A stretch of 51,216 nt of DNA from an uncultured Lachnospiraceae bacterium (GCA_934402515.1 CAKRTZ010000012.1:1-51216); one strand, 5' to 3'. Shown: positions 8,731 through 16,919, counted from the stretch's first letter. The notes: a model not told the origin generated them from the sequence alone. Numbers and translations: made by a program.

Positions 8731-9441
8731 TTAAAAACCGGACTTCTTTTTATTCTCCTGCGCAGCATTTTCCTCATGGATTTGTCGAAGAATGGAAGTC
8801 TCCTGGTTATCAATATGAAGCTTCGCCGCTTTCGCCGCCGTCTCCTTATCATTATTAATGATGCTCTCATAGATGACACGGTGTTCCTTCACCAGAATGT
8901 CATGTTGGCTTTCATCTTTAATATATTCAAAGCGATACCGGTACATCTGTTGGGACAAATTATGAGTCAGCTGAACCAGACGTTCATTCCCTGTTGCCTC
9001 CACAATGATGTCATGGAGCGCCACATCCGCCTGTGCAATCACTCTGGCATCCTTGGTTCTGGTCGCTTTTTCAAAGGCATTGCATGCCTCCTTCAGCTTG
9101 GATTTTTCCTCATTGGAAATCCGTTCACAGGCAAGCTCCGCGCAAAGAGCATCCAGTGCCCGGCGTACTTCCAGTACATCCTTTAAATTTTTCTCCGTGA
9201 TTCGCGCCACTTCCGCTCCCCTTCGGGGAATCATGGTCACCAGCCCCTCCAGTTCCAATTTGCGGATGGCCTCCCGAATAGGAGTACGGCTCACCCCCAG
9301 CTTCTCTGCCAGATGGATCTCCATCAGGCGTTCTCCCGGTTGCAGCTGCCCTGTAAGAATTGCCTGACGCAGGGTATCAAACACTACATCCCTCAGCGGC
9401 AGAAATTCTTCGTTGCTGTTTAATGTCAGAGAGTCGTTCAT
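8731..9441 (-). CDS. GntR/FadR-family transcriptional regulator (FCD domain)
   Basis: A 236-aa regulator. The N-terminal winged helix (about 15-80) shows GERLMEIHLAEKLGVSRTPI and REAIRKLELEGLV. The C-terminal FCD ligand-binding domain (about 90-215) has an Asp/His set (DVALHDIIVEATG, KEHRVIYESI, AKLHIDNQ) typical of metal-binding FCD proteins that sense small organic acids. The effector cannot be told from sequence. Its ATG overlaps the ispE stop (ATGA, 9438-9441), so it is translationally coupled to an isoprenoid gene, an unobvious partner. Confidence 0.88.
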   Translation of the reverse strand: MNDSLTLNSNEEFLPLRDVVFDTLRQAILTGQLQPGERLMEIHLAEKLGVSRTPIREAIRKLELEGLVTMIPRRGAEVARITEKNLKDVLEVRRALDALCAELACERISNEEKSKLKEACNAFEKATRTKDARVIAQADVALHDIIVEATGNERLVQLTHNLSQQMYRYRFEYIKDESQHDILVKEHRVIYESIINNDKETAAKAAKLHIDNQETSILRQIHEENAAQENKKKSGF

Positions 9442-10367
9442 TTCTGCTGCTCCTTTCCGGAATGATCCGGATCATAAAAATTGGTGGCAATGATCTGTGT
9501 AATCTGTCCGGTGGCTTTCAAAGTGCTCTGTTCCATGGTTTCGGCCGCTGCTTTCGCCTGTACTTCATCGGCAAAAATTCCAAACACAGTGGGGCCGCTT
9601 CCGCTCATAAGAGCTTTCTTTGCCCCCAGTTTTTCTAAATTCTCCTTCACCTGGGCGATCAGAGGATATTCCCTGACCGTAACACGCTCCAGTACATTCT
9701 CCATACGTTCCGTGATGCCTTCCATGTTTCCTGTCTGCAGAGCCTCCACCATACCGTCAATGTCGGGATGGTGCTTTAATGTCTCCACGTGGAGATTTTC
9801 ATACACATATTTGGTGGATACACTGACTGCAGGCTTAACGATCACCAGTCCGCATTGCGGTGGTGTCGCAAGTCTGGTCAGCTTCTCCCCAATACCTTCG
9901 GATAATGCCGTCCCCCCAACAACACAGTATGGCACATCCGCCCCAATGGTCACGGCGATCTTCTGAAGTTCCTCCACGGAAAGCTGCATGTCGAAGAGCT
10001 CATTCATACCGGTGAGCGCTGCGGCTGCATCGGTACTTCCTCCCGCCATTCCGGCTGCCACCGGTATGTTTTTCTGCAGGATAAAATGTACACCCTCCTG
10101 TATGGGATGTTTCTCTATCAGTTTTCTGGCCGCCTTACAGACCAAATTGGTGTCATCCACAGGGACTAAGGAAGTTACTGCCTGCCCTTCTGTTTCCATG
10201 GCAAAGGTGATTCCCTGCTGTGGGCTTCTACATATCGTGAGCCGGTCAGACAAATTCACGGTCTGCATGATCATCTTCACCTCATGATAACCGTCCGGTC
10301 TGCGCCGCAGCACATCCAGTCCCAAATTAATTTTGGCATACGCCTTTTTTTGTATTTGCTGAATCAT
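9438..10367 (-). CDS. ispE: 4-diphosphocytidyl-2-C-methyl-D-erythritol kinase
   Basis: A GHMP kinase of the non-mevalonate (MEP) isoprenoid pathway that phosphorylates CDP-methylerythritol. Hallmarks are the N-terminal KAYAKINLGLDVL, the ATP loop PVAAGMAGGSTDAAAAL and the C-terminal MSGSGPTVFGIF. I start at 10367 (MIQQIQ, 309 aa), as in family members; an upstream in-frame ATG at 10379 has GGAAAGG only 1 nt away, so neither start has ideal spacing. The gene has its own sigma-A-like promoter and a leader of about 120 nt with a strong hairpin. Confidence 0.94.
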   Translation of the reverse strand: MIQQIQKKAYAKINLGLDVLRRRPDGYHEVKMIMQTVNLSDRLTICRSPQQGITFAMETEGQAVTSLVPVDDTNLVCKAARKLIEKHPIQEGVHFILQKNIPVAAGMAGGSTDAAAALTGMNELFDMQLSVEELQKIAVTIGADVPYCVVGGTALSEGIGEKLTRLATPPQCGLVIVKPAVSVSTKYVYENLHVETLKHHPDIDGMVEALQTGNMEGITERMENVLERVTVREYPLIAQVKENLEKLGAKKALMSGSGPTVFGIFADEVQAKAAAETMEQSTLKATGQITQIIATNFYDPDHSGKEQQK

Positions 10368-10439
10368 ATCAACAACCATGCCTTTCCACTATCTGCAAAC
10401 TTTCAAGTGCTTTCGCACTTTGCGTAGCCACAAATTTGC

Positions 10440-10463
10440 GTGTGAAAAATTTATTTTTCACAC
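10440..10463. repeat. Perfect 10-bp-arm inverted repeat in the ispE leader
   Basis: GTGTGAAAAA and TTTTTCACAC are separated by 4 nt. Neither strand shows a T-run that would make this a standard terminator. It lies between the minus-strand promoter at 10496-10524 and the ispE start, so it is in the leader RNA or acts as an operator. A second, looser pair (TTGTATA with TATACAA) flanks the predicted start of transcription. Nothing else is seen in 10380-10490. Confidence 0.6.
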
Positions 10464-10495
10464 TACCTCTTGATTGTATACACGAATTGTACTTA

Positions 10496-10524
10496 ATTTT
10501 ATACAATCTCTTTCTGTTTGTCAA
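10496..10524 (-). promoter_or_regulatory. Sigma-A promoter of ispE
   Basis: On the minus strand, TTGACA (10519-10524), 17 nt, then TAAAAT (10496-10501). The predicted leader to ispE is about 120 nt. Confidence 0.7.
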
Positions 10525-10613
10525 TGCTGCTGCAAAATTCAATAAGAAAAGGTCTAAAAATGCCAAAAATATACAGTTTTTATGTGGGATTCCCTGTTTT
10601 TTCTTCTTTCCCC

Positions 10614-10640
10614 TAATATTTTCTGTTTTCCGGCCGATAT
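10614..10640 (+). promoter_or_regulatory. Sigma-D (sigma-28) motility-type promoter
   Basis: TAAT (10614-10617), exactly 15 nt, then GCCGATAT (10633-10640). The Bacillus sigma-D consensus is TAAA-N15-GCCGATAT, so only one of the twelve consensus bases differs. It lies about 85 nt upstream of the 221-aa gene. No sigma-A promoter is evident between it and the gene. Confidence 0.78.
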
Positions 10641-10672
10641 AGAAAATAGTAAGGTAGCTTGAAATATGGTAG

Positions 10673-10719
10673 GGGCATGGAATGCCCGTGTTGGCTTTGC
10701 CAGCAAACCGGAATGGAGG
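10673..10719 (+). promoter_or_regulatory. CsrA-type GGA hairpin plus GGA at the ribosome binding site
   Basis: GGGCAT-GGA-ATGCCC (10673-10687) is a perfect 6-bp stem presenting GGA in a three-base loop, the classic CsrA/RsmA recognition form. A second motif, ATGGAGG (10713-10719), is the ribosome binding site itself. This two-site layout resembles the Bacillus hag (flagellin) leader controlled by CsrA and FliW. Control by CsrA is inference. Confidence 0.6.
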
Positions 10720-10724
10720 ATATG

Positions 10725-11390
10725 ATGAGCGTAAACGGAATTACCGAATCAACCAGTACTGCTTATACTTCTTATACCAGCAGTGCAAAGGAAACAAAAA
10801 ATGCGGAAAAGGCCGCAGAAAATACCGTAGTAGGTACCTCCGGTGCCGAAAGTGGTGTTGTTTATGAAAAAGGCAATACGGACAAGACAGCAAATGCTGC
10901 TTCTTTAAAAAAGACCCAGTATGCAAATCCTGACCTGGTTGCAAAATTAAAAGCAGATGCGGAGTCCCGCACCAACCAGTTGCAGAGTATTGTAACCCAG
11001 ATGCTTTCCAAGCAGGGTATTACTTTTGCAAAAGCAAATGATATGTGGTCTATCCTTGCAAGCGGCAACTTTACCGTAGATGCCACCACCAAGGCGCAGG
11101 CACAGGCGGATATTGCCGATGATGGTTACTGGGGTGTGGAGCAGACCTCCGATCGTATCATTGACTTTGCCAAAGCTTTGGCAGGAGATGATGCAGACCA
11201 GTTAGAGAAAATGCGTGCAGCCTTTGAAAAGGGCTACAAACAGGCTGAGAAAACCTGGGGTGGCAAGCTGCCTGATATCAGCCAGAAAACCTATGATGCA
11301 GTCATGAAGAAATTTGATGACCTGACCCAGAAGAAGAACGACACCACCGATACTTCCTCTGCAGCAGATACCACAGCCACTACCGTGTAG
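10725..11390 (+). CDS. Conserved protein of unknown function with motility-type expression signals
   Basis: A 221-aa soluble protein without a signal peptide. Residues 1-75 are Ser/Thr/Ala-rich and probably disordered. The rest is helical, with the family-like segments GYWGVEQTSDRIIDFAKAL and GGKLPDISQKTYDAVMKKF; the tail is Asp/Thr-rich. The C-terminal half resembles a family known to me only as a domain of unknown function (possibly DUF5610; I cannot verify this). GGAGG lies 5 nt before the second of two tandem ATGs (10725). Its promoter and leader look like those of flagellar genes, suggesting a role tied to motility. Confidence 0.75.
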   Translation: MSVNGITESTSTAYTSYTSSAKETKNAEKAAENTVVGTSGAESGVVYEKGNTDKTANAASLKKTQYANPDLVAKLKADAESRTNQLQSIVTQMLSKQGITFAKANDMWSILASGNFTVDATTKAQAQADIADDGYWGVEQTSDRIIDFAKALAGDDADQLEKMRAAFEKGYKQAEKTWGGKLPDISQKTYDAVMKKFDDLTQKKNDTTDTSSAADTTATTV

Positions 11391-11429
11391 GACATATGCC
11401 TGATGCTTTTTGTCAGGTTTTACATAGAG

Positions 11430-11462
11430 GAGGACGACGCGATCACGCGCCGTCCTCTTTTT
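11430..11462 (+). terminator. Terminator after the 221-aa gene
   Basis: GAGGACG (11430-11436) pairs with CGTCCTC (11451-11457), with further inner pairing, and is followed by five T residues. A weaker stem lies just before it at about 11399-11417. Confidence 0.8.
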
Positions 11463-11476
11463 AGTTTCCGGAGAAT

Positions 11477-13033
11477 TTAGTTTCCACAGCTTTTCATAAT
11501 GAGAAGCTTCTCACCGGGATGAATTTCATTCCCGGAAAGATTATTCATTTCCTTAATAGATGCCACCGGAACGAAGTACCGCTTTCCGATCTTCCATAGG
11601 GTATCGCCGGTTTGCACCACATAAATGGCAATACCGGGCAGAGCATTCATTGTATCCTGGTCCAGTTCCTCCGTGGCGATCTCTTCAATTACCTGTTCCT
11701 CCAGTTCATCAAAAGCCAGCAATTCCAGGAACAGCACCGTACGCACCTCCGCCTCCTCACTGTCCAACATGGAAGCATCCACCTCCTCCAGGTGACAGCG
11801 CAGACGATAAACGCTGCCCGGTTTAAGTCCGGCTGCTTCGCAGGTATAGGTAAAGGGAATACTCTCCCTGACACTGTGATAGGGCATCTCCCGATCTACA
11901 CTTTGGTAAAAAATTTCCACCTCCACACTTCCACTGACCATAACTCCCTGATCCCTGATTTCCTGATGATCCGTGAGTACATTACCGTCCACCGTGAGGA
12001 TTTTCCTCACACCTCCCCCTGCATTACATTTCACATGGGTATTCAGTTTCTGTCTGCCCTGGGTCTGAGCCGCAAGCCTCCGGAAAGCCGCACTCCGCTC
12101 CTTGGTTTTCACCTGTCTGGTGACTTCATACACATCACTGAGCAATTCCAGCGATTCCCGCTCATACATTTGAATAGTAAGATCCAATACCACTTCCAGC
12201 CCAAAGCATCGTTCTTCCCCGTCATTGTCTGCATGAATTTCCAACTCCCTGTGGCCGCTGTCGCAAAGCATATCCAGGATTCCATCTTCTCTGCAGCCCT
12301 GACATTCGATAGTTCCTGCAAAGGGTTCCACCGTCTGATAGGACTGCACCGGATTTTCTTCCTCCGAAGTTTCATACAGTACAAACACATGTACTTCTCC
12401 CTGGATTCCGATCTTTCCATCCATCGGTTTCCACTCCAGTTTGCCGATACGAATCTTTTTCCAGAGGATCGCCACTACATTGGGAAGTTCATGGGGAAGC
12501 ATCAGTTCCTCGCGAATGCGGAAAATATCCTTTTTCTGAATAGCGGTCTGTAATACCTCCAACCCGGTATGGCTATACTCTATGGGTTCCTCGCACTGGA
12601 CACCCACAGTGGTATCTTCATCGTACAGTTCTCCTACCTGCATCTTCAGCTGGATAATGCTTTGAATGCTGATCTTTCGGGAATTGATAAGGCTGGTGGT
12701 AAGATCCTGCAGCTGAGCGTGTACCGTTACGGCATCACCGGCTTTGATGCCCTCCCCGTGAATCTGTTCCTCAAAGGGGATCTCCCCGGTAATCACCTGG
12801 GGGACCTTTTCCTCCGGGGAAGCGTACAGAATCTGATACTGTAGTTTTCCTCTTACGTTTACCTGATCCGTGACGGGCCGGATCTCCTCCAGTGTCACTT
12901 CTCCCATATCACTGATCACCATGGATGCATCCGGTTTCGCATCCGGAATGTTTCGGTCTTCCTCCAGCGTGAACTGGATTTCATTTTGATTGCGTACCCG
13001 GTCCATGTGGATGTTCCGCTTTAATAATTCCAC
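11477..13033 (-). CDS. sipL: SipL-type spore coat morphogenetic protein (SPOCS/DUF3794 + LysM)
   Basis: A 518-aa protein. It has repeated SPOCS (DUF3794) regions and a C-terminal LysM domain (about 468-515: VVQTGDTLWKIGKRYFVP, HPGEKLLIM). This is the architecture and length of Clostridioides difficile SipL, the partner that recruits the ATPase SpoIVA to the forespore and replaces Bacillus SpoVID. The gene starts GTG at 13033 with GGAGG 7 nt before it. It follows pyrD, an unrelated gene, after 76 nt containing a strong hairpin. CATACAAA (13099-13106, minus) resembles a sigma-E -10 but has no convincing -35. Confidence 0.85.
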   Translation of the reverse strand: MELLKRNIHMDRVRNQNEIQFTLEEDRNIPDAKPDASMVISDMGEVTLEEIRPVTDQVNVRGKLQYQILYASPEEKVPQVITGEIPFEEQIHGEGIKAGDAVTVHAQLQDLTTSLINSRKISIQSIIQLKMQVGELYDEDTTVGVQCEEPIEYSHTGLEVLQTAIQKKDIFRIREELMLPHELPNVVAILWKKIRIGKLEWKPMDGKIGIQGEVHVFVLYETSEEENPVQSYQTVEPFAGTIECQGCREDGILDMLCDSGHRELEIHADNDGEERCFGLEVVLDLTIQMYERESLELLSDVYEVTRQVKTKERSAAFRRLAAQTQGRQKLNTHVKCNAGGGVRKILTVDGNVLTDHQEIRDQGVMVSGSVEVEIFYQSVDREMPYHSVRESIPFTYTCEAAGLKPGSVYRLRCHLEEVDASMLDSEEAEVRTVLFLELLAFDELEEQVIEEIATEELDQDTMNALPGIAIYVVQTGDTLWKIGKRYFVPVASIKEMNNLSGNEIHPGEKLLIMKSCGN

Positions 13034-13044
13034 AAAAATACCTC

Positions 13045-13082
13045 CGTTGCGAATGCTTTTCTAACTATACATATTCGCAACG
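13045..13082 (-). repeat. Hairpin between pyrD and sipL abutting the sipL ribosome binding site
   Basis: CGTTGCGAAT (13073-13082 read on minus) pairs perfectly with ATTCGCAACG (13045-13054 read on minus) around 18 nt. The GGAGG of sipL starts at the last stem base. It has no T-run, so it is probably not a simple terminator; it may limit read-through translation from pyrD or stabilise the RNA. Confidence 0.6.
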
Positions 13083-13109
13083 AAGGCATGTTATTCCTTT
13101 TGTATGAAG

Positions 13110-14012
13110 TTACTCCACGGCACCGATAAGCTGGTTGATATCCTCCACGTTATAGTGGCGCATGTAATCCTCGATCCCCTCCACAATCTCTGCGGTGGCA
13201 TAAGGATTGACAAAGTTCATGGCTCCTACGGAAACCGCAGTGGCTCCGGCAAGCATAAATTCAATGGCATCCTCTGCATTGGCAATGCCACCCATACCGA
13301 TGATGGGGATTTTTACCGCCTGGGCGGTCTGGTAAACCATGCGGACTGCCACCGGTTTGATGGCGGGGCCGGACATTCCTCCGGTTTTGTTTGCCAGTAC
13401 AAATTTTCTCCGGTGAATATCAATCTTCATACCGGTGAGGGTGTTAATCAGGGAAAGGGCGTCAGAGCCTGCTGCCTCTGCTGCCCTCGCCATCTCCGTG
13501 ATGTCGGTGACATTGGGAGAAAGTTTCATAATGATGGGTTGTTTTGCCTTTTTCTTAATCTCGCTGGTGATGTTGTAAAGGGCATCGGCTTTCTGTCCGA
13601 AGGCGATGGCTCCCTCTTTGACATTGGGGCAGGAAACGTTGATTTCCAGCATGTCCACCGGCTCGTCTCCCAGACGCTCCACCACTTCCAGATAGTCCTC
13701 CACCGTCTTTCCACAGACATTGACGATGATTTTGGTGTCGTATTTTTTCAGGAAAGGGATGTCCCGCTCACAGAATACGTCAATGCCGGGGTTCTGCAGA
13801 CCGATGGCGTTGAGCATGCCGCCGTACACCTCTGCCACTCTGGGGGTAGGGTTGCCGGGCCAGGGCACATTTGCCACACCTTTAGTCACTACCGCTCCCA
13901 GTTGATTCAAGTCCACGAACTCACTGTATTCCATACCGGATCCGAAGGTGCCGGAGGCGGTCATCACGGGATTTTTAAATTCCACTCCTGCAATCGTTAC
14001 ACTGGTTTTCAT
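13110..14012 (-). CDS. pyrD: Dihydroorotate dehydrogenase B, catalytic subunit
   Basis: A 300-aa FMN TIM-barrel enzyme that oxidises dihydroorotate to orotate in pyrimidine synthesis. The type 1B catalytic Cys is in the conserved EINVSCPNVKEGA; FMN contacts include TASGTFGSGMEY, KLSPNVTDI and the C-terminal GMGGIANAEDAIEF and GATAVSVGAMNF. Type 1B works with PyrK, encoded just upstream: the pyrK stop and pyrD ATG share one base at 14012, and AAAGGAGG lies inside the pyrK end. Confidence 0.96.
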   Translation of the reverse strand: MKTSVTIAGVEFKNPVMTASGTFGSGMEYSEFVDLNQLGAVVTKGVANVPWPGNPTPRVAEVYGGMLNAIGLQNPGIDVFCERDIPFLKKYDTKIIVNVCGKTVEDYLEVVERLGDEPVDMLEINVSCPNVKEGAIAFGQKADALYNITSEIKKKAKQPIIMKLSPNVTDITEMARAAEAAGSDALSLINTLTGMKIDIHRRKFVLANKTGGMSGPAIKPVAVRMVYQTAQAVKIPIIGMGGIANAEDAIEFMLAGATAVSVGAMNFVNPYATAEIVEGIEDYMRHYNVEDINQLIGAVE

Positions 14013-14791
14013 CAGATTTCTACCTCCTTTGCCTCAAATACCGGTCCATCGGTACAAATCCGGGCGTTGTGTACATGGGAATGAGCATCCACATCCTTTG
14101 TTTTGCAGACACAGCCAAGGCAGGCACCAACGCCGCAAGCCATCCGTTCCTCCAGGGAAATGTAGGCGGGGATGTCCTCTTTTTCGGCGTACTGCTTAAT
14201 CGCCCGGAGCATGGGCATGGGACCGCAGGCGTAAATCATATCCGCTTTCAAATTCTTTTCCCGGATGGCATCCATGACATTTCCTTTGGTGCCCACAGAG
14301 CCGTCCTCGGTGGCAATGATAACCTCACCGTATTTTTCCAAATCTTCCTTTAAGAAAAGGGAGGCATCCCGATAACCTACAATGATTTTCTTGTCACAGT
14401 TTAAAGACTTTGCAAGCTGCAAAATGGGAGGGATGCCGATGCCGCCGCCCATGAGGAATACGGTGGTTTTCTCATCGGTGACTTTTTCCACCGGGAATCC
14501 GTTTCCTAAAGTTCCCATCACCGCGATGGATTCTCCTGCCTGATAGGTGGAAAATTCCGCAGTACCCTGTCCTGCCACACGGTAAACAATCCGCAATGCC
14601 TGTCTGTCCTCCCGCACCTCGCAGATGCTGATGGGACGGGGCAGCAGGGTGCTGGCGTTCTTCGGGTACACACAGATAAACTGTCCGGCTTTCGCCTCGT
14701 CTGCCAGGCTGGTTCCGATCCACATATCGTAGATGCCGGTCTGGAGGCATTGCTGGGACAATACCTTTGCCATTTCTTTTTTCTTTGCCAT
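14012..14791 (-). CDS. pyrK: Dihydroorotate dehydrogenase electron transfer subunit
   Basis: A 259-aa FAD/[2Fe-2S] protein that passes electrons from PyrD to NAD+. It has the flavin motif LLPRPISICEV, a nucleotide-binding GGGIGIPPILQLAK, and near the C-terminus the Cys cluster CGVGACLGCVC with a further Cys in NARICTDGPVF. It starts 4 nt after the pyrC stop; the pyrC end (GGAGAATAA) supplies the ribosome binding site. Same operon as pyrC and pyrD. Confidence 0.95.
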   Translation of the reverse strand: MAKKKEMAKVLSQQCLQTGIYDMWIGTSLADEAKAGQFICVYPKNASTLLPRPISICEVREDRQALRIVYRVAGQGTAEFSTYQAGESIAVMGTLGNGFPVEKVTDEKTTVFLMGGGIGIPPILQLAKSLNCDKKIIVGYRDASLFLKEDLEKYGEVIIATEDGSVGTKGNVMDAIREKNLKADMIYACGPMPMLRAIKQYAEKEDIPAYISLEERMACGVGACLGCVCKTKDVDAHSHVHNARICTDGPVFEAKEVEI

Positions 14792-14795
14792 TTGG

Positions 14796-16106
14796 TTATT
14801 CTCCTGATTCGTATATTATTTTGCCATTGCAAATTGTCATCATTACCTGTCCGGTCATGGTTCTCCCCAGGAAGGGAGAGTTGCTGGATTTGGAGGCAAA
14901 GCCTTCCACTTTCCACTGGCGTTTGGGTGCAAAAAGCACCAGATCTCCGGGGCCTCCCTGGGCGATGTAGCCGGCATCCAGGTGGTAGAGTTTCGCCGGG
15001 TTGTATGCCATGACCTGGGTGAGTTTGCCGTAGGAAATCCACCCGGACTGCACCAACACCTCGTTTGCCAGTGCCAGAGAGGTTTCCAGTCCCAGAATTC
15101 CGCTGGGTGCCTGGGTCAGAGGCTTTTCTTTTTCTTCTATACTATGGGGGGCGTGGTCGGTGGCAATCAAATCAATGGTGCCATCGGCGATGCCCTCAAT
15201 GATTGCCTGGCGGTCTGCCTCCTCTCTGAGGGGCGGATTCATCTTTGCCATGGTTCCGTGGGTGATTGTCGCATCTTCCGTGAGGGCAAAATGGTGGGGT
15301 GTCGCCTCCGCATGGATATTTTCCCCGCCGGGGCGTTTCTTCGCCTGGCGCACCAGCTCCACTGCCTCCTTGCTGCTGATATGCTGGACATCCATGATGG
15401 CTCCGGTTTCCAGGGCAATCTCCAAATCCCGTTTCACCATGGAAATCTCCGCCTGCCGGTCAGAACCACCGATGCCGAAATGCTCCGATGCCTTTCCGTG
15501 GTTGATGCCGTTACTCTCAATATAGGCAGGGTCTTCCTCATGGAAACTGACGGGGACATGGTATTTCGCCGACAGTTCCATGGCTTTCCGGGCAAGCTCT
15601 GCGTCCAGAATGGGCACGCCATCATCGGTGATGCCCACCGCACCTTTGGCAAGAAGGCTCTCCACATCCACCAGTTCCTGCCCCTTCATCCCTTTAGTGA
15701 CATTGACACAGGTTTCCACATGGATGTCGGTGGTGCGTCCTTTTTGCAGGACATAGTCCAGGGTTTCCTCGTTGTCCACGGTGGGTTTGGTGTTTGCCAT
15801 GAGTACCACAGTGGTAACGCCCCCTCTGGCTGCTGCCTTGGCGCCGGTTTCGATATCCTCTTTGTAGGTAAAACCGGGGTCACGGAAGTGGACATGGACA
15901 TCCACCAGTCCGGGGAAAATCAAAAGCCCTGTGGCGTCAATTTCTCTGGTAATGGGATAAGGGGGGATGTCTGTGGGATTGACTCCCAGGATGTGTCCTG
16001 CCTCCGGCTCATCGGGCTGGGCGATATACACATCCATCTGTCCGTCCAGTATGTCTTTGGTTCCTTTGACGGGGGTAATCACCCTGCCGTTTTTTATTTT
16101 TATCAT
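14796..16106 (-). CDS. pyrC: Dihydroorotase
   Basis: A 436-aa amidohydrolase that closes carbamoyl-aspartate to dihydroorotate. Metal ligands are visible: HVHFRDPG near residue 60, the DDGVP segment, SFHEED, QHISS and the late Asp in IATDHAPHS. It matches the long class I dihydroorotase of Firmicutes. AAGGGAG lies before the ATG. It is first of pyrC-pyrK-pyrD; the other pyrimidine genes are outside the window. Confidence 0.95.
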   Translation of the reverse strand: MIKIKNGRVITPVKGTKDILDGQMDVYIAQPDEPEAGHILGVNPTDIPPYPITREIDATGLLIFPGLVDVHVHFRDPGFTYKEDIETGAKAAARGGVTTVVLMANTKPTVDNEETLDYVLQKGRTTDIHVETCVNVTKGMKGQELVDVESLLAKGAVGITDDGVPILDAELARKAMELSAKYHVPVSFHEEDPAYIESNGINHGKASEHFGIGGSDRQAEISMVKRDLEIALETGAIMDVQHISSKEAVELVRQAKKRPGGENIHAEATPHHFALTEDATITHGTMAKMNPPLREEADRQAIIEGIADGTIDLIATDHAPHSIEEKEKPLTQAPSGILGLETSLALANEVLVQSGWISYGKLTQVMAYNPAKLYHLDAGYIAQGGPGDLVLFAPKRQWKVEGFASKSSNSPFLGRTMTGQVMMTICNGKIIYESGE

Positions 16107-16147
16107 GGGTATGGTTCTCCCTTTCTGAATTGATGATCTTCAAATCG

Positions 16148-16161
16148 TGACACAGGTGTCA
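16148..16161. repeat. Short palindrome upstream of pyrC
   Basis: TGACAC and GTGTCA around 2 nt, in the 75-nt gap between the PrcB-like lipoprotein gene and pyrC. It is compatible with a dimeric repressor site, but no factor can be named and a 12-base match can occur by chance. Confidence 0.25.
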
Positions 16162-16181
16162 TATTTTCTCCGGAAAATTAT

Positions 16182-16619
16182 TTACAGAAAATTGATTTGC
16201 TCGTCACGGTTTTCAATTTTCAGCACAATCATGGGATAAGAAGGGGCACTGCCCTCCTCCGGTACGGTTTCGGGGCCTACCAGCAGGGTGTCCACATAGA
16301 CTGTTCCATCCGCCCGGCTTAACTCCTTGACGCTGACACTGTAGCCGCCGGTTTCCTGCTCGCCGTAGCCGATGCAAAGGTAGAGAAAGCTGCCATCGGT
16401 GTAGGTGAGTTTGAAGGGTTCGGTTTTTTTGCCTTCCAAAAGCTGTGCCAGTTCTTCTGGGAGGCGTTCTTCGTTGACGACCGTAAAGTCCACCTGTTCC
16501 CGTTTTGTCTCGCCACTTCCCGGCATGGTGCATCCTGTGAGCGCCAGCATCATTCCCGTAAGCAGGGCGATGCAGAGCAGTTGTTTCCTATCCCAGTGCT
16601 GTTTCCATTTTTTTGCCAT
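16182..16619 (-). CDS. PrcB-like lipoprotein
   Basis: A 145-aa lipoprotein: basic N-terminus, hydrophobic segment and lipobox ALTGC (Cys near residue 30). The soluble part resembles the PrcB C-terminal domain: FLYLCIGYGEQETGGYSVSV in the middle, then a PSYPMIVLKIENRDEQINF ending. PrcB was first described as part of a protease complex in Treponema; the role here is unknown. The start at 16619 has AGGAGT 6 nt upstream. The frame is open to 16727, but that extension only reads through the intergenic palindrome. It lies upstream of pyrC in the same direction. Confidence 0.72.
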   Translation of the reverse strand: MAKKWKQHWDRKQLLCIALLTGMMLALTGCTMPGSGETKREQVDFTVVNEERLPEELAQLLEGKKTEPFKLTYTDGSFLYLCIGYGEQETGGYSVSVKELSRADGTVYVDTLLVGPETVPEEGSAPSYPMIVLKIENRDEQINFL

Positions 16620-16633
16620 AGATACTCCTAGAG

Positions 16634-16853
16634 ACTGAATAAGGCTTTGCACAAAATATGATATTGGAGCTGGAGTAAACACATTTGTGCTCTTCCTGTT
16701 GCACGAAACATTCCGATGAGCCTCCAAAGCGTAAATCGTGTGCAGCAGAGGCTTTCACGATTTATGAGTCTCATCTCCATCGTGCAGAAGTCATGCGCAC
16801 AAACATATTTACTCCATCTCCTATCCACTTTTGTGAACACGCCTTGATTCAAT
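16634..16853. repeat. Long imperfect palindrome (about 220 bp) filling a divergent intergenic region
   Basis: The left half (from about 16634) and the reverse complement of the right half (to about 16853) align along their whole length with small gaps. Clear blocks are GGAGTAAA (16672-16679) with TTTACTCC (16808-16815), TTTGTGC (16684-16690) with GCACAAA (16797-16803), TGCACGA with TCGTGCA, and GTAAATCGTG (16731-16740) with CACGATTTAT (16756-16765) around a 15-nt centre. Chance translations of the two arms even look alike (TNVFTPAPIS on minus, TNIFTPSPIH on plus). Beyond it, 16854-16919 holds nothing I can name. Confidence 0.75.
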
Positions 16854-16919
16854 ACAGTTTCTTTTGTAGTAATCTATGGCGGGAGTAGATGCAGTATACC
16901 TACTGCTCCTAAATTTCTA

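Noticed and set aside
11612..12553. Open frame of 313 codons on plus, opposite sipL
   Set aside because: Shadow frame; the minus strand carries SPOCS and LysM motifs end to end.
13099..13127. Sigma-E promoter for sipL
   Set aside because: CATACAAA is a fair -10 but the -35 region (ATCGGTG or TATCGGT) does not match; kept only as a possibility.
14982..16133. Open frame of 383 codons on plus, opposite pyrC
   Set aside because: It is the antisense shadow of a fully convincing dihydroorotase, with no domain and no ribosome binding site.
16628..16888. Short frames on both strands in the plsC upstream gap
   Set aside because: Their translations resemble each other only because the DNA is an inverted repeat; no ribosome binding sites.
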